In this document: in pieces, positions 38,327-48,551 of the stretch
How the letters are laid out: each line of letters starts with the position of its first letter
Position numbering within the stretch: the first letter of the stretch is position 1
DNA from: Lachnospiraceae bacterium
GTDB lineage: Bacteria > Bacillota > Clostridia > Lachnospirales > Lachnospiraceae
Length of the DNA: 64,000 nucleotides
Direction: 5' to 3'
Assembly (NCBI GenBank): GCA_022510725.1
Contig: JAFLSW010000002.1
Span: 104,467-168,466, forward strand
Notes under the pieces: generated by a model
The model's database searches: none
Seen by the model: only the letters and a program-made list of their open reading frames with translations
Told to the model about the DNA's origin: nothing
Position numbers and translations under genes: made by a program

Positions 38327-40379
38327 TGTGCAGATATCCGTTTTGTATCACATCCTGCCATTTAGATCTTAACAGTTCGTTCTCCGGATCGGAAAGGGAG
38401 GGGTCTTCTTTTAAAAGTTGATCCACATCCTCGCTTGCCAGATACAGCATATCCGCATCCTCATAAATATCTCCGTAAACAAAGCCGGTATCGCCGCTTT
38501 GGAGGGTTCCCGATAGTTCGCCTGGCCCCCGCATCTTCAGATCGGCGTTGGCAATTTCAAAGCCGTCATTGGTCTTTCCCAAAATCTCCAGCCGCTTTTT
38601 GCTTTTGTCATTTCCGGTGGTGTCCACAAAAATGCAATAGGACTGGTGTTTTCCCCGTCCCACTCTGCCCCGCAGCTGATGTAAGGCAGCCAGGCCAAAG
38701 CGCTGGGCATTCTCGATCATCATGACTGTGGCATTGGGCACATCAATGCCTACTTCGATCACTGTGGTAGAAACCAAAATATCGTAATTGCCTGCAGAAA
38801 ACTCCTCCATGATCCGGGTCTTTTCCGTTCCTTTCATTTTTCCGTGGAGAATGGCGATCCTGACAGAGTCGCCGTAAACACCTTTTAATTTCTCTCCGTA
38901 GTCCTCTACATTTTCCAATTCTTCCATGATCCCGGACTCCACCATGGGACAGATCACATAGGCTTGTCTGCCTTTCTCAATTTCATCTTTTATAGATTTG
39001 TAGGCTGTAGGACGATATTTGGTATCCACTACCGCATTTTTAATGGGAATACGACAGCTTGGAAGCTCCGGAATGGTAGATACCGCTAAGCCTCCATATA
39101 AGATCATAGCAAGGGATCTGGGAATGGGGGTGGCGCTCATGACCACGGTATGCACTTCTCTTCCTTTACCGGTCAGCACAGTGCGCTGTCTGACTCCAAA
39201 TCGATGCTGTTCATCCGTCACGGCCAATCCCAGGTTTTGAAAGACCACGCCCTCTTCCAAAATGGCATGGGTTCCGATGACCAGATTGGCTGTACCGTTG
39301 GCAATGGCTTCATAGGCTTCCCGCTTTTCTTTGGCACGGATACTGCCGGTCAAAAGGACGGGTACAAAGGGAAGCTTATAGGATTCCGTCATTTCCCGTA
39401 TCAGATTAAAATGCTGTCTTGCCAATACTTCCGTAGGCGCCATAAAAGCTCCCTGTTTGCCGTTACTAACACAGGCAAGAAGGGATAAAACAGCGATCAT
39501 GGTCTTACCGCAGCCTACATCACCCTGTAAGAGCCTGTTGCAGACATTTCCGCTGTATAAATCCGTTTCTATTTCCTTCCAGGCTTTTTTCTGGGAAGGC
39601 GTCAGCTCAAAGGGCAGAGCCTCGATCAGGCGGTTTGTCTGGGCACAGGGAATAAACCGGTTTTCCTCCGTTTTTAAAATATCATGGGTCTGATTTTGTC
39701 TGACTGATAAAAGAAAATAAAAGAATTCTTCATAGGCAATTCGTTTTTTTGCATGGTAAAGTAACTCCATAGAAGGAGGATTGTGCATGATGCTTATGGT
39801 TTCTACATAATCAGGAAAATCATGCTTCTCTAAAAGAGCTGACGGAAAAGGGTCTTTTAGGGACTGTTTTACCGATTCAAAACCAATAGAAACATATTTG
39901 CGGATCGTATCATTAGAAAGTCCTTTGGTGCAGGAATAAATAGGAATATAGCCCTCTGTCATCTCCTGATATACATCGGGTTTATACATTTTAGGTTGAT
40001 CCATTTGCAGATGATCCGCCACAGTTAATACTTTTCCGTAAAAAATATAGGAATTTCCGGGCAAGAGGGTCTTCTTTAAATAGGGCATATTAAAAATACG
40101 CACATGAAAGGGAGTGCCTGTTTCATCTTTGGCAATAAAGCGAATGATCTGATATCCTTTAGCACGGCTTAGCGTAGGCTGGGTGACGACAATGCCTTTT
40201 ACCGATGCACGCTCTGATTCCATGGCCTGCTGTAAGGTAACAGGCTGAGAATAGCTTTCATATGTCCGGGGAAATCGATTTAAAAGATCGCCAATGGTAT
40301 CAATATTCAATTTATGAAAAAGGGCACCGTTTTTTTCACCGATGCCCTTCAGTTCCCTGATATTGGTATTCATGTTCAT
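38319..40379 (-). CDS. recG: ATP-dependent DNA helicase RecG
   Basis: LLQGDVGCGKTMIA, DEQHRFGVRQR, IEVGIDVPNATVMMIENAQRFGLAALHQLRGRVGRG. Confidence 0.98.
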   Translation of the reverse strand: MNMNTNIRELKGIGEKNGALFHKLNIDTIGDLLNRFPRTYESYSQPVTLQQAMESERASVKGIVVTQPTLSRAKGYQIIRFIAKDETGTPFHVRIFNMPYLKKTLLPGNSYIFYGKVLTVADHLQMDQPKMYKPDVYQEMTEGYIPIYSCTKGLSNDTIRKYVSIGFESVKQSLKDPFPSALLEKHDFPDYVETISIMHNPPSMELLYHAKKRIAYEEFFYFLLSVRQNQTHDILKTEENRFIPCAQTNRLIEALPFELTPSQKKAWKEIETDLYSGNVCNRLLQGDVGCGKTMIAVLSLLACVSNGKQGAFMAPTEVLARQHFNLIREMTESYKLPFVPVLLTGSIRAKEKREAYEAIANGTANLVIGTHAILEEGVVFQNLGLAVTDEQHRFGVRQRTVLTGKGREVHTVVMSATPIPRSLAMILYGGLAVSTIPELPSCRIPIKNAVVDTKYRPTAYKSIKDEIEKGRQAYVICPMVESGIMEELENVEDYGEKLKGVYGDSVRIAILHGKMKGTEKTRIMEEFSAGNYDILVSTTVIEVGIDVPNATVMMIENAQRFGLAALHQLRGRVGRGKHQSYCIFVDTTGNDKSKKRLEILGKTNDGFEIANADLKMRGPGELSGTLQSGDTGFVYGDIYEDADMLYLASEDVDQLLKEDPSLSDPENELLRSKWQDVIQNGYLHTI

Positions 40380-40405
40380 AATGAATGCCCTACCTGCCTT
40401 ACAAT

Positions 40406-42082
40406 TTATTCTACTGAAACAACATAATAATAAACGGGCTGGCCGCCAAGCTGTAATTCCACATCACAGTCAGGATAAGCTGCACCTACCTTTTCACAAA
40501 GGGCCTCAGCATCAGCCTTTTCCACATCTGCACCATAATAGATACTGATCAATTCCGCATCCGAATCCTCCAACATCTTTTCTATCATTTGGATGGTCGT
40601 ATCCTGAATATCCGTACCCACTGCCAGCATTCCCTTGTCGCCGATACCCATAATATCATTTTCATGAATGGTCATACCGTCAATTTCCGTGTCTCTTACT
40701 GCATAAGTGACCTGGCCGGTAGAAACGGCACCCATTTCTTCTGTCATGGTTTTTTCATTTTCTTCCGGGGTCAGTCCAGGCGTATAACCGATGATAGCGG
40801 AAATACCCTGAGGAATATTTACTGTGGGAATGACAATAACCTGTTTATCCTGCACCATGGATTTCGCCTGATTTGCTGCCATGATGATATTTTTATTGTT
40901 GGGAAACAGGAATATAGTATCCGCATTTACGCCGTTGATGGCGCTTAAAATATCATCGGTGCTGGGATTCATGGTCTGACCGCCTTCAATGATACGATCC
41001 ACACCCAGATCCTTAAAGATCGCATTTAATCCGGCACCAATGGAAACGGAAATAAATCCCACATCTTTGTGCTCTGTCTGCTGAGATTCCTCTGCCGCTT
41101 CTATAACAGCGCCTTCTTTAAACAGCTTCTCCTGATGCTCTAGGCGCATATTATCAATTTTCATATTGGATAAGGAACCATAGGTCAAAGCCCGCTGAAT
41201 GGCAAGGCCGGGATCGTTGGTGTGCACATGGACTTTCACCAGATCATCATCCGCTACCAATACGATGGAATCTCCGATAGACTCTAAATACTCTTTAAAA
41301 TCTTTTTCATGCTTCACATTGAAGACTTTCTCAGTCATGATAATGAATTCCGTACAATAGCCGTACTTGATATCAGAGGTATCGGCAGCAAGGCTGTTGA
41401 CCTTCACTCTGTTTGGTGTTGCCATAGAGGGATCGATGCTAAAGTCGATCTCTTCGCCACGAAAAGCTTTTTGGGCGCCCAGTAAAAATTCGATCAGTCC
41501 CTGTCCGCCGGAATCTACGACGCCGGCCTGTTTTAAAACCGGCAGCATCTCCGGTGTGCGCTCTAATACTTCTTTTGCATAAGTAATGATCTCATCCATG
41601 CATTCGTCCAAAGAAAGCTCCGGCTCTTCGGACAACTCAATAGCTCTTTCACAAGCGCCTTTGGCTACAGTTAAAATAGTACCTTCTTTTGGTTTCATAA
41701 CCGCTTTATAAGCGCTTTCCACTGCTTTTTCACATGCAATGGCAAGACACTCTTTATCGATCTCTTTTACATCCCTGATCACTTTGCAAAAGCCTCTGCA
41801 AAGCTGGGAAAGGATCACGCCGGAATTTCCTCTTGCACCTCTTAAGGAACCGGAAGAAATGGCTTTTGCGATCACATTCATGTCAGCATTTTCAGGCAGT
41901 TCGGAAACTTCCTTTGCAGCAGACATAATAGTCATAGTCATATTGGTTCCTGTATCTCCATCAGGAACGGGAAAAACATTCAGATCATTAATGTACTCTT
42001 TGTTGGCCTCCAGATTTTTGGCTCCTGCCAAAAACATTTTGCAAAGGGTTTTATTGTCAATGGTATTTGCAGACACAACCAA
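40406..42082 (-). CDS. DAK2-domain / FakA-like fatty acid kinase subunit
   Basis: LNVFPVPDGDTGTNMTMTIMSAAKEV; GARGNSGVILSQLCRGF; non-ATG start after GGAGGT. Confidence 0.93.
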   Translation of the reverse strand: MVVSANTIDNKTLCKMFLAGAKNLEANKEYINDLNVFPVPDGDTGTNMTMTIMSAAKEVSELPENADMNVIAKAISSGSLRGARGNSGVILSQLCRGFCKVIRDVKEIDKECLAIACEKAVESAYKAVMKPKEGTILTVAKGACERAIELSEEPELSLDECMDEIITYAKEVLERTPEMLPVLKQAGVVDSGGQGLIEFLLGAQKAFRGEEIDFSIDPSMATPNRVKVNSLAADTSDIKYGYCTEFIIMTEKVFNVKHEKDFKEYLESIGDSIVLVADDDLVKVHVHTNDPGLAIQRALTYGSLSNMKIDNMRLEHQEKLFKEGAVIEAAEESQQTEHKDVGFISVSIGAGLNAIFKDLGVDRIIEGGQTMNPSTDDILSAINGVNADTIFLFPNNKNIIMAANQAKSMVQDKQVIVIPTVNIPQGISAIIGYTPGLTPEENEKTMTEEMGAVSTGQVTYAVRDTEIDGMTIHENDIMGIGDKGMLAVGTDIQDTTIQMIEKMLEDSDAELISIYYGADVEKADAEALCEKVGAAYPDCDVELQLGGQPVYYYVVSVE

Positions 42083-42089
42083 AACCTCC

Positions 42090-42446
42090 TTAATCGATTA
42101 CTCGAACACCTTCTACGAAGATGTTGACTTTTTCTACTTTTAATCCTGTAAATTCTTTTACCTTATATTTTACTGTGTCGATCAGGTTATCTGATACAGT
42201 CAGAATATTAACACCATATGCCACGATCAAATGAAAATCCAGACTGATGCCGGAATTGGTTATATTAACGGAAATGCCTGTGGATAAGCTGTCAGGCTTT
42301 AACAGCTTTACCAAACCATCCTTTACATTAACGCTTGCCATACCTACGATACCAAAGCATTCTACGGCAACGCTGCCGGCATAATTGGCAATGACATCCC
42401 GATCTATTGCAATGTTTCCCAGGTGTGTATTCATCATACTTTTCAT
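42090..42446 (-). CDS. Asp23/Gls24-family envelope stress response protein
   Basis: NIAIDRDVIANYAGSVAVECFGIVGMASVNVKDG; start set after GAGGAGGT. Confidence 0.92.
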   Translation of the reverse strand: MKSMMNTHLGNIAIDRDVIANYAGSVAVECFGIVGMASVNVKDGLVKLLKPDSLSTGISVNITNSGISLDFHLIVAYGVNILTVSDNLIDTVKYKVKEFTGLKVEKVNIFVEGVRVID

Positions 42447-42600
42447 ATTGATACCTCCTCGGTCATAATAACTTATTATAACAATGATTTTTAAAAAATG
42501 GAATATATTTTGAAATATTAAATTTAATACTTGCCAAACCTTCCCAAATCTGATAGTATAGTCATGTTGTGAGTCGATTTTTTTGATTAGGAGGTGCAAT

Positions 42601-42786
42601 ATGGCTAAATGTGATATCTGTGGTAAAGGCGCTCATTTCGGAAATAACGTCAGCCATTCTCATAGAAGATCTAATCGTATTTGGAATGCAAATATCAAAA
42701 ATGTGAAATGCAAGGTTAACGGTGCCAACAAGAAACTGCATGTGTGCACATCTTGTTTAAAATCCGGTGCTGTAGAAAGAGCGTAA
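42601..42786 (+). CDS. rpmB: 50S ribosomal protein L28
   Basis: MAKCDICGKGAHFGNNVSHSHRRSNRIW. Confidence 0.98.
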   Translation: MAKCDICGKGAHFGNNVSHSHRRSNRIWNANIKNVKCKVNGANKKLHVCTSCLKSGAVERA

Positions 42787-42802
42787 TGATTTTAATATGA
42801 AA

Positions 42803-42836
42803 TAAAAAGGATCGTGAAAACGGTCCTTTTTATTTT
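42803..42836. terminator. Terminator after rpmB
   Basis: AAAAAGGATCG-tgaaaa-CGGTCCTTTTTATTTTT. Confidence 0.85.
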
Positions 42837-43249
42837 TCCTTTTTATAGTTCTCTTTTAAGATCTCATACTCTTTGTTGATGCAAGCTACGGTGAAGGCGT
42901 CTCCATTCTTGTTATCAGGATGATAGATCTTCATTAATTCCTTATAGCGTTTCTTTAAAGAGGTAGCGCTTGTTACACCACAAAAAAATCCCGGTCCCCT
43001 GATGCCTTTTGGAAGAGAGTCCTTATCTATACGCTTTTCTTTTTGTTTTTTAATATCCGCTTGAAACATCTCTTTATCAGCTGCAAGCTTTCGAAAGCCC
43101 ATTTCCAGCACTTCTTTCTGCTGATCAAAAACCTTTCGCTCTCCAGCCAGTTTTTCCTGCTCCAGTTTTAAGATCTTTTTTTGATCTTCCAAATCTGAAG
43201 CCAGTTTCTGTAAGCGGATATTTTCCTCAAATAGCCACTTTTTATCCAT
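42830..43249 (-). CDS. Coiled-coil protein with C-terminal J domain
   Basis: KKRYKELMKIYHPDNKNGDAFTVACINKEYEILKENY (HPD motif). Confidence 0.85.
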   Translation of the reverse strand: MDKKWLFEENIRLQKLASDLEDQKKILKLEQEKLAGERKVFDQQKEVLEMGFRKLAADKEMFQADIKKQKEKRIDKDSLPKGIRGPGFFCGVTSATSLKKRYKELMKIYHPDNKNGDAFTVACINKEYEILKENYKKEK

Positions 43250-43272
43250 TTTTCCTAATTTGCAATTGCTCT

Positions 43273-43416
43273 TTAATCCTTGCAGCAGAACAGATTATAT
43301 CCCACCAGTAAAAGGATTGCGATCAAAATTATCCCAATAAATACATTATCTATAAACAGCATGATGAACATGCCCACAGCTATGAAAAAACAACATAATC
43401 CCAACATTTTTTTCAT
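43273..43416 (-). CDS. Membrane microprotein, 47 aa (not in the supplied ORF track)
   Basis: MKKMLGLCCFFIAVGMFIMLFIDNVFIGIILIAILLLVGYNLFCCKD, two TM segments. Confidence 0.65.
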   Translation of the reverse strand: MKKMLGLCCFFIAVGMFIMLFIDNVFIGIILIAILLLVGYNLFCCKD

Positions 43417-43491
43417 GGACCGGCAACCCGAATAAAGCAATTAGTATACTATATGCTTTTCCATGAATAAAGATACCTGATGCACTTCTTT

Positions 43492-43884
43492 CTAGGAAGC
43501 GCTGTCGGGGAAAGCGATATCCACTGCTTCGTCATCGCTTACAGGCATATCTTTCGGCTGTGTAAACCGATCTACCAGATCAGGAACCATATCAATGATC
43601 TTTGTGATAGAATCCTGGTTTTTGATATTGACCAGTTTGGTCTGCCCATTTCTGATAACCAAAACCGCACTGGGGGTCATCTTTCCGCTTAAGGCACCAC
43701 CGCCAAAATTTTTCTTGTCGTTGGAATTGGCTCCGGCACCTACGCCAAAGGTTACATCCACCAAAGGAAGGATAATGGTATCACCGATCTGAGTAGGCTC
43801 TCCTACCACCGTTTTGGTGGAAAGAAATGTTTCCATTCCCTTCATTAGTGATGTTACTACATTTCCGAAATTGTTTTCGCTCAT
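43492..43884 (-). CDS. ytfJ: GerW/YtfJ-family spore protein
   Basis: VVGEPTQIGDTIILPLVDVTFGVGAGAN…GGGALSGKMTPSAVLVI. Confidence 0.95.
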   Translation of the reverse strand: MSENNFGNVVTSLMKGMETFLSTKTVVGEPTQIGDTIILPLVDVTFGVGAGANSNDKKNFGGGALSGKMTPSAVLVIRNGQTKLVNIKNQDSITKIIDMVPDLVDRFTQPKDMPVSDDEAVDIAFPDSAS

Positions 43885-44825
43885 GTTGTTCCTCCATTTA
43901 ATATATCATTTACTTCTGCATTCAGTTTCCTTAAATACTTCAGATCTTTATCAAATAAAACTTTCCATGCCACATAAATAAACTTGATGCCGCGGATATG
44001 TCCTTTAGCCGTAAGGGAAGCCTCCAATACCCGGTTTTCAAAATCCGGTACACAGATCAGATGCTCTCCCCATAAACCGATAAACATCCAGTAATATCCC
44101 ATGATCTTTCCGGTAAGGCTGGGATCGTCAAATCCCAATTTCACATAGGCTTTCCATTTTCTGGGAAGGATATGCAACAGCAGGGAAATGATCTGTCCTT
44201 TTGCTTTACTGATCCCGTTCTTTGTCTGCTCCCGCCCTAATACTGTGATCCATGCATCTGCCTTCTTCTTCAGATCAAGTCCTTTTTGATAGATATCTTT
44301 TACTTTTTGGATCAAGGTAAGGATCGTTTGCTTTAACTGCTCAAACAGTTTTTTGAGCCGCTCTGTCAATTTCAGTTTTTCTTCCTGTTCTCCCTGATCC
44401 TCCTGATCGAAAACTTTTTGATCAACTTCGTTTTCATTTATCGTCTGATCCATGTTTTTCTTTTCTGTACTTTTAATATCCTTGGATAGTGCAGGCTTGG
44501 TATCAGTCTTTTTTGCAGGCTTGGCTTTTTTAGGCTTTTCAGACTGCTTGTTTTTCTTTGGCTTTGGCCGCAGAAAATCTATAATGGGAATCCCCAAAAT
44601 GCGGAGAACACATTTCTGTTTTTCCTTTTGGTAGCTTAATGTAACGGTAATAAGATAAAAAAGCCATCCTACTTTTACTTTTGCATTGATCTCGGTTTCA
44701 TAAGCAGCATTGATACGATAAGTGACCGGACAAAAAACCACCAGTACCAATAAAAGCAGAATCAGGCCGATCACCACTAGCAGCAGGATTCCGATTATTT
44801 TTAAAATCAACAATACTACATCCAT
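43881..44825 (-). CDS. DUF2953-like membrane protein
   Basis: N-terminal TM, VKVGWLFYLITVTL, GFDDPSLTGKIMGYYWM; next to ytfJ. Confidence 0.8.
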   Translation of the reverse strand: MDVVLLILKIIGILLLVVIGLILLLLVLVVFCPVTYRINAAYETEINAKVKVGWLFYLITVTLSYQKEKQKCVLRILGIPIIDFLRPKPKKNKQSEKPKKAKPAKKTDTKPALSKDIKSTEKKNMDQTINENEVDQKVFDQEDQGEQEEKLKLTERLKKLFEQLKQTILTLIQKVKDIYQKGLDLKKKADAWITVLGREQTKNGISKAKGQIISLLLHILPRKWKAYVKLGFDDPSLTGKIMGYYWMFIGLWGEHLICVPDFENRVLEASLTAKGHIRGIKFIYVAWKVLFDKDLKYLRKLNAEVNDILNGGTT

Positions 44826-44827
44826 AT

Positions 44828-45184
44828 TTAATATTTCCTGTTATATCCGGTAAAATTCATTTCCTTTTCCTGTAAAAACAAATTTTTGAATTGACAGGTT
44901 CCGTACCTTGCAGAAAAATCTTCTATCATTTTTATTACCAGCTCTACAGCGCTGTCATAGGTAGCGGCAAGCCCAATGATCAATAGTTCCTGAACGGGAT
45001 AGGCTTTTTGTTTAAAAGAATAGCCGGGAATCAGGTCAAAATAATCTTCTCCCGCTGATACTGTGATCACATAGACCCCGGTAAGACCGCCGTGATACTT
45101 TAGTTTTCGTATGATCTTTTTTTTGCGGGAATCCGTTTCCCCATCACAATATAGTTTTTTATAAATATGCATACTATCCCCCAA
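44828..45184 (-). CDS. Hypothetical protein
   Basis: 118 aa ORF, co-directional with ytfJ cluster. Confidence 0.7.
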   Translation of the reverse strand: MGDSMHIYKKLYCDGETDSRKKKIIRKLKYHGGLTGVYVITVSAGEDYFDLIPGYSFKQKAYPVQELLIIGLAATYDSAVELVIKMIEDFSARYGTCQFKNLFLQEKEMNFTGYNRKY

Positions 45185-45218
45185 AGTGCCACTAACACCA
45201 GTTTATCATATGCGCCAT

Positions 45219-45244
45219 AAAAAAGGAAGGCAAAAAGCCTTCCC
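45219..45244 (-). terminator. Intrinsic terminator after the Nudix gene
   Basis: Minus strand GGAAGGC-ttttt-GCCTTCCTTTTTTA. Confidence 0.85.
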
Positions 45245-45250
45245 GATTGC

Positions 45251-45703
45251 TTAAAAATATTTTTTGTTTCCCCACAGATTTGCTTTTTTCAAATCCAGAT
45301 ACTCGTTATAGGCCCTTTCCAAAATCTGCTTTTCGTTTTCAAACTTCAGCAAATGGTATGCTTCATGAAATTTGTAAAAACCGGAATCCATGAAATGCTC
45401 TTCCCGCTGGGGTTTGCTGTAATAGCTGTCTCCCATCATCAGATACCAGTGCACTTCCTTCAGAACCGTATCTTCCGGTACATGGAAAGAATATTCGCTT
45501 TTTCCTACATATTTGATCACAGATGCCTTTGCACCGGCCTCTTCCATGACTTCACGCAGCGCCGTATCTGCAAATTCTTCGCCTGCTTCAACGGTTCCTT
45601 TGGGCAAAACCCATCCTTCATATTTGTATTTGATATTTTTGTATAAAAGAAGGATCTTTCCTCTATATATCACGATGCCGCCACAGCTTGTTGCTTCGAT
45701 CAT
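45251..45703 (-). CDS. NUDIX hydrolase
   Basis: LPKGTVEAGEEFADTALREVMEEAGA Nudix box. Confidence 0.93.
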   Translation of the reverse strand: MIEATSCGGIVIYRGKILLLYKNIKYKYEGWVLPKGTVEAGEEFADTALREVMEEAGAKASVIKYVGKSEYSFHVPEDTVLKEVHWYLMMGDSYYSKPQREEHFMDSGFYKFHEAYHLLKFENEKQILERAYNEYLDLKKANLWGNKKYF

Positions 45704-45745
45704 TGCAATTCCTCCTGCAGCCGCCTTATGCCGGATGCTGATATT

Positions 45746-46108
45746 TTATTTGGCAGCCATTTTGGAAATGACCGAAATGATCTCTGATTTATCGAATGGC
45801 TTTGTCAAGAAATCATCCGCACCCAGCTTAATGCAGTCTATCATTTTACTTTTTTGTCCTGCTGCGGTAATCATGATCACTTTTTCATCAGACTTCATCG
45901 CCTTGATCATTTTTAAAGCTTCTATACCGTCTAATACAGGCATGGTAATATCTAAGGTAACGATATCCGGCTTGTTGGCTTGAAATTTTTGTACACCTTC
46001 TTGTCCGTTTACCGCTTCATCTATGACTGTATGACCACCTTCTTCCAATATCTGTCTTAAGATTTTCCGTGACGTTCTGGAATCATCAACAATTAAAATG
46101 TTTGCCAC
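45746..46108 (-). CDS. CheY-like single-domain response regulator
   Basis: ILIVDDSRTSRKILRQIL, PDIVTLDITMP, GADDFLTKPF. Confidence 0.95.
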   Translation of the reverse strand: MANILIVDDSRTSRKILRQILEEGGHTVIDEAVNGQEGVQKFQANKPDIVTLDITMPVLDGIEALKMIKAMKSDEKVIMITAAGQKSKMIDCIKLGADDFLTKPFDKSEIISVISKMAAK

Positions 46109-46121
46109 TTCTAAACCCTCC

Positions 46122-47015
46122 CTAATCTATAGAAATATCTGAGTCTACTGATAAAATAAAATTAATATGATCATCACCGATGGAGATAGGGAACACACAG
46201 AATTGCCGTCCCTTTAATACTACAGGGTGATCATAAAATTCCGGAGGAACCATGTCGATATCCAACCCATCCGCACAAAGGTCTGTTGCAAAAAGACCGT
46301 TAATACAGTTGGTGAATTCACCTACCGCATCCAGTGCGTCAATATCTACCTGCTCAAATTCTTCTTCCCCAAATGGAACAGCAATAGATAACAAACTGTT
46401 TCCGGATCCGGCAAACCCGGAAATGATCTTGTGATCCCCAACCATCATCTGCATAGCAAAATTATCTGCATTTAACTCGTCCACGAGAAATGCTTTGGAT
46501 ACAGATGCATAGGAATTGATCACTCGCCGCAGTGTCCTTACCGCAATAGCACAAAGTTTGTCGTATAATTCCGAATTGGATGGCAAAAACAATTTAACAG
46601 TACGATCTATATCGCCGCTTACTAAAGCATCCATATCCGACTGGGTAAAACTCTGTTCCTCCTTGTATTCAGTTAATGCTTCATCCACCTCTTCCAAGGT
46701 CATCGCATCCTCATCAATCAGAGTCTGTACAAAAAGCATATATATGTTTCCCTGCTTTTTTAACAGCTGAGAAACCTGTTCTTCTGTAAGATATCCCCTC
46801 TCTACCGCAATATCGCCAAAGCGCTTATCCATGAGCGATTGCAAATGATTTACTTCATCCGCCTGCTCTTTGGACATCAACTTTTCTGCTACAGCAATTA
46901 ACCCCAATTTCACTCTAGCTTCTCGCTCTTGTTCGATAACCTTGGAAAGCTGCTCTTTTGAAATACGTCCTGTCTGGACCAAATAGTTACCGAATATTTG
47001 ATCAAACATACCCAT
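46122..47015 (-). CDS. CheC/CheX-like phosphatase-type domain protein with N-terminal GspE_N/MshEN-like repeats
   Basis: FGDIAVERGYLTEEQVSQLLKKQ; AVGEFTNCINGLFATDL. Confidence 0.7.
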   Translation of the reverse strand: MGMFDQIFGNYLVQTGRISKEQLSKVIEQEREARVKLGLIAVAEKLMSKEQADEVNHLQSLMDKRFGDIAVERGYLTEEQVSQLLKKQGNIYMLFVQTLIDEDAMTLEEVDEALTEYKEEQSFTQSDMDALVSGDIDRTVKLFLPSNSELYDKLCAIAVRTLRRVINSYASVSKAFLVDELNADNFAMQMMVGDHKIISGFAGSGNSLLSIAVPFGEEEFEQVDIDALDAVGEFTNCINGLFATDLCADGLDIDMVPPEFYDHPVVLKGRQFCVFPISIGDDHINFILSVDSDISID

Positions 47016-47069
47016 ACCCTCCTTTGGTAAATTACTAATATTTTACTATAATTCTCAAAAAAAAGATAG

Positions 47070-48551
47070 TCATTTTGAAAAATATACATCAAATAGTCTT
47101 TTTGCCATGGGAACGGCATATTCTCCGCCGGAACCGGCGCCTTCCACGATAATGGTCACGCAGATCTGAGGATCATCTACGGGAGCAAACCCCGTGAACC
47201 AGGCATGGCTGTCTTCTTTATTTTCACTGTATTCGGCGGAACCGGTCTTTCCTGCCGCCGTATAGGACTGCCCCCTTAGTCCCTTTGCTGTTCCGCTTTC
47301 CACTACACCTGACATCATATCTGTTAAAAAGGCCGCCTCATCTTCCGTCATAATGGAAGCATAGACTTCCGGACGATACTGTTTCACCGTACTGCCGTTA
47401 TAGTTTTGGATGGAATCGATCAGATAAGGCGTCATGACCACTCCCTCATTGGCAATGGCACAGGTGATCATATTTAACTGCAACGGTGAAACCTGGGTCT
47501 TTCCCTGTCCGATGGAGGTCTGCATCACATCATAAGATGTGGCATTTGTTCCAAGGACATAACTGCCTTTTGCAGTGGAATAAGGCAATCCCAAACTTTG
47601 ATTAAAAAGCAGATCTTCATTGGTAGTCATAAGACCTGTCAGATCCAGGGATACGCCAATATTGGCAAAGGAGGAATTACAGGATTTTTCAAAGCTTTCC
47701 CGAAACCCTACTCTGCCATGAGCGGAACCGTGATAACAGTTGATCCGGTGACCTTCATAAGTGAAGGAGCCTCCGCATTGATAGTGATAAGAAGAAATAT
47801 CTCCCCCATTTTGTCTGTAATATGCCAGGGCGGTTACGATCTTATAGGTAGAACCTGGAGGATATAGTCCCTGGGTAGCACGATTTAACAATATACTGTT
47901 CCCCTCTTCGTTGGTAACCTCATCCCAAATTTCCGCAATCTCATTGGGATCAAAATCCGGTTTGGAAACCATGGCTAAGATCCTGCCTGTAGAGGGCTCT
48001 GTTACAATGATCGCTCCATCATATACGCCTAATGCATCATATGCAGCCTGCTGTAAGGAGAGATCCAAAGTGGTAACCACATTGTCTCCGATATTTTTCT
48101 GGGCAGAAAGCTCATTTTGGATTTTCTCGTTAATAGATGCGTTGGAGGTTAAAAGAGCAATATTACCCAAATATTCCACACCTGTTTTTCCTTTGGTGGA
48201 ATATCCTACCACATGGGAAAATAAAGAACCATATGGATATACCCTCTTTTCGTTTCCGTCATCACCGCGGACTGTTTGGGCCAGGACTTCACCGTCTGCA
48301 GTCAGTATCTTACCCCTGACATTTTTGGAAGCCAGCAGTTCCTGACGGGGATTATAAGAATTATTGATAGCAGTTTCACTTTTTGCATAAACAAAGTAAA
48401 TCTCATTACCGATAACGGCAAACATCAACAAAACAAACAAATAGGTAATGATCCACAATTCTCTGTTGCGATATTGTTTCTTTTTTGTTTTTTTCTCCTT
48501 TGTGTTTTCCTGATTCAACTTTTCTTCAGTATCTGTTTTCTTTTTTGCCAT
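47070..48551 (-). CDS. Peptidoglycan D,D-transpeptidase / penicillin-binding protein
   Basis: PPGSTYKIVTAL (SxxK), SCNSSF, GKTGSAEY (KTG). Confidence 0.96.
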   Translation of the reverse strand: MAKKKTDTEEKLNQENTKEKKTKKKQYRNRELWIITYLFVLLMFAVIGNEIYFVYAKSETAINNSYNPRQELLASKNVRGKILTADGEVLAQTVRGDDGNEKRVYPYGSLFSHVVGYSTKGKTGVEYLGNIALLTSNASINEKIQNELSAQKNIGDNVVTTLDLSLQQAAYDALGVYDGAIIVTEPSTGRILAMVSKPDFDPNEIAEIWDEVTNEEGNSILLNRATQGLYPPGSTYKIVTALAYYRQNGGDISSYHYQCGGSFTYEGHRINCYHGSAHGRVGFRESFEKSCNSSFANIGVSLDLTGLMTTNEDLLFNQSLGLPYSTAKGSYVLGTNATSYDVMQTSIGQGKTQVSPLQLNMITCAIANEGVVMTPYLIDSIQNYNGSTVKQYRPEVYASIMTEDEAAFLTDMMSGVVESGTAKGLRGQSYTAAGKTGSAEYSENKEDSHAWFTGFAPVDDPQICVTIIVEGAGSGGEYAVPMAKRLFDVYFSK

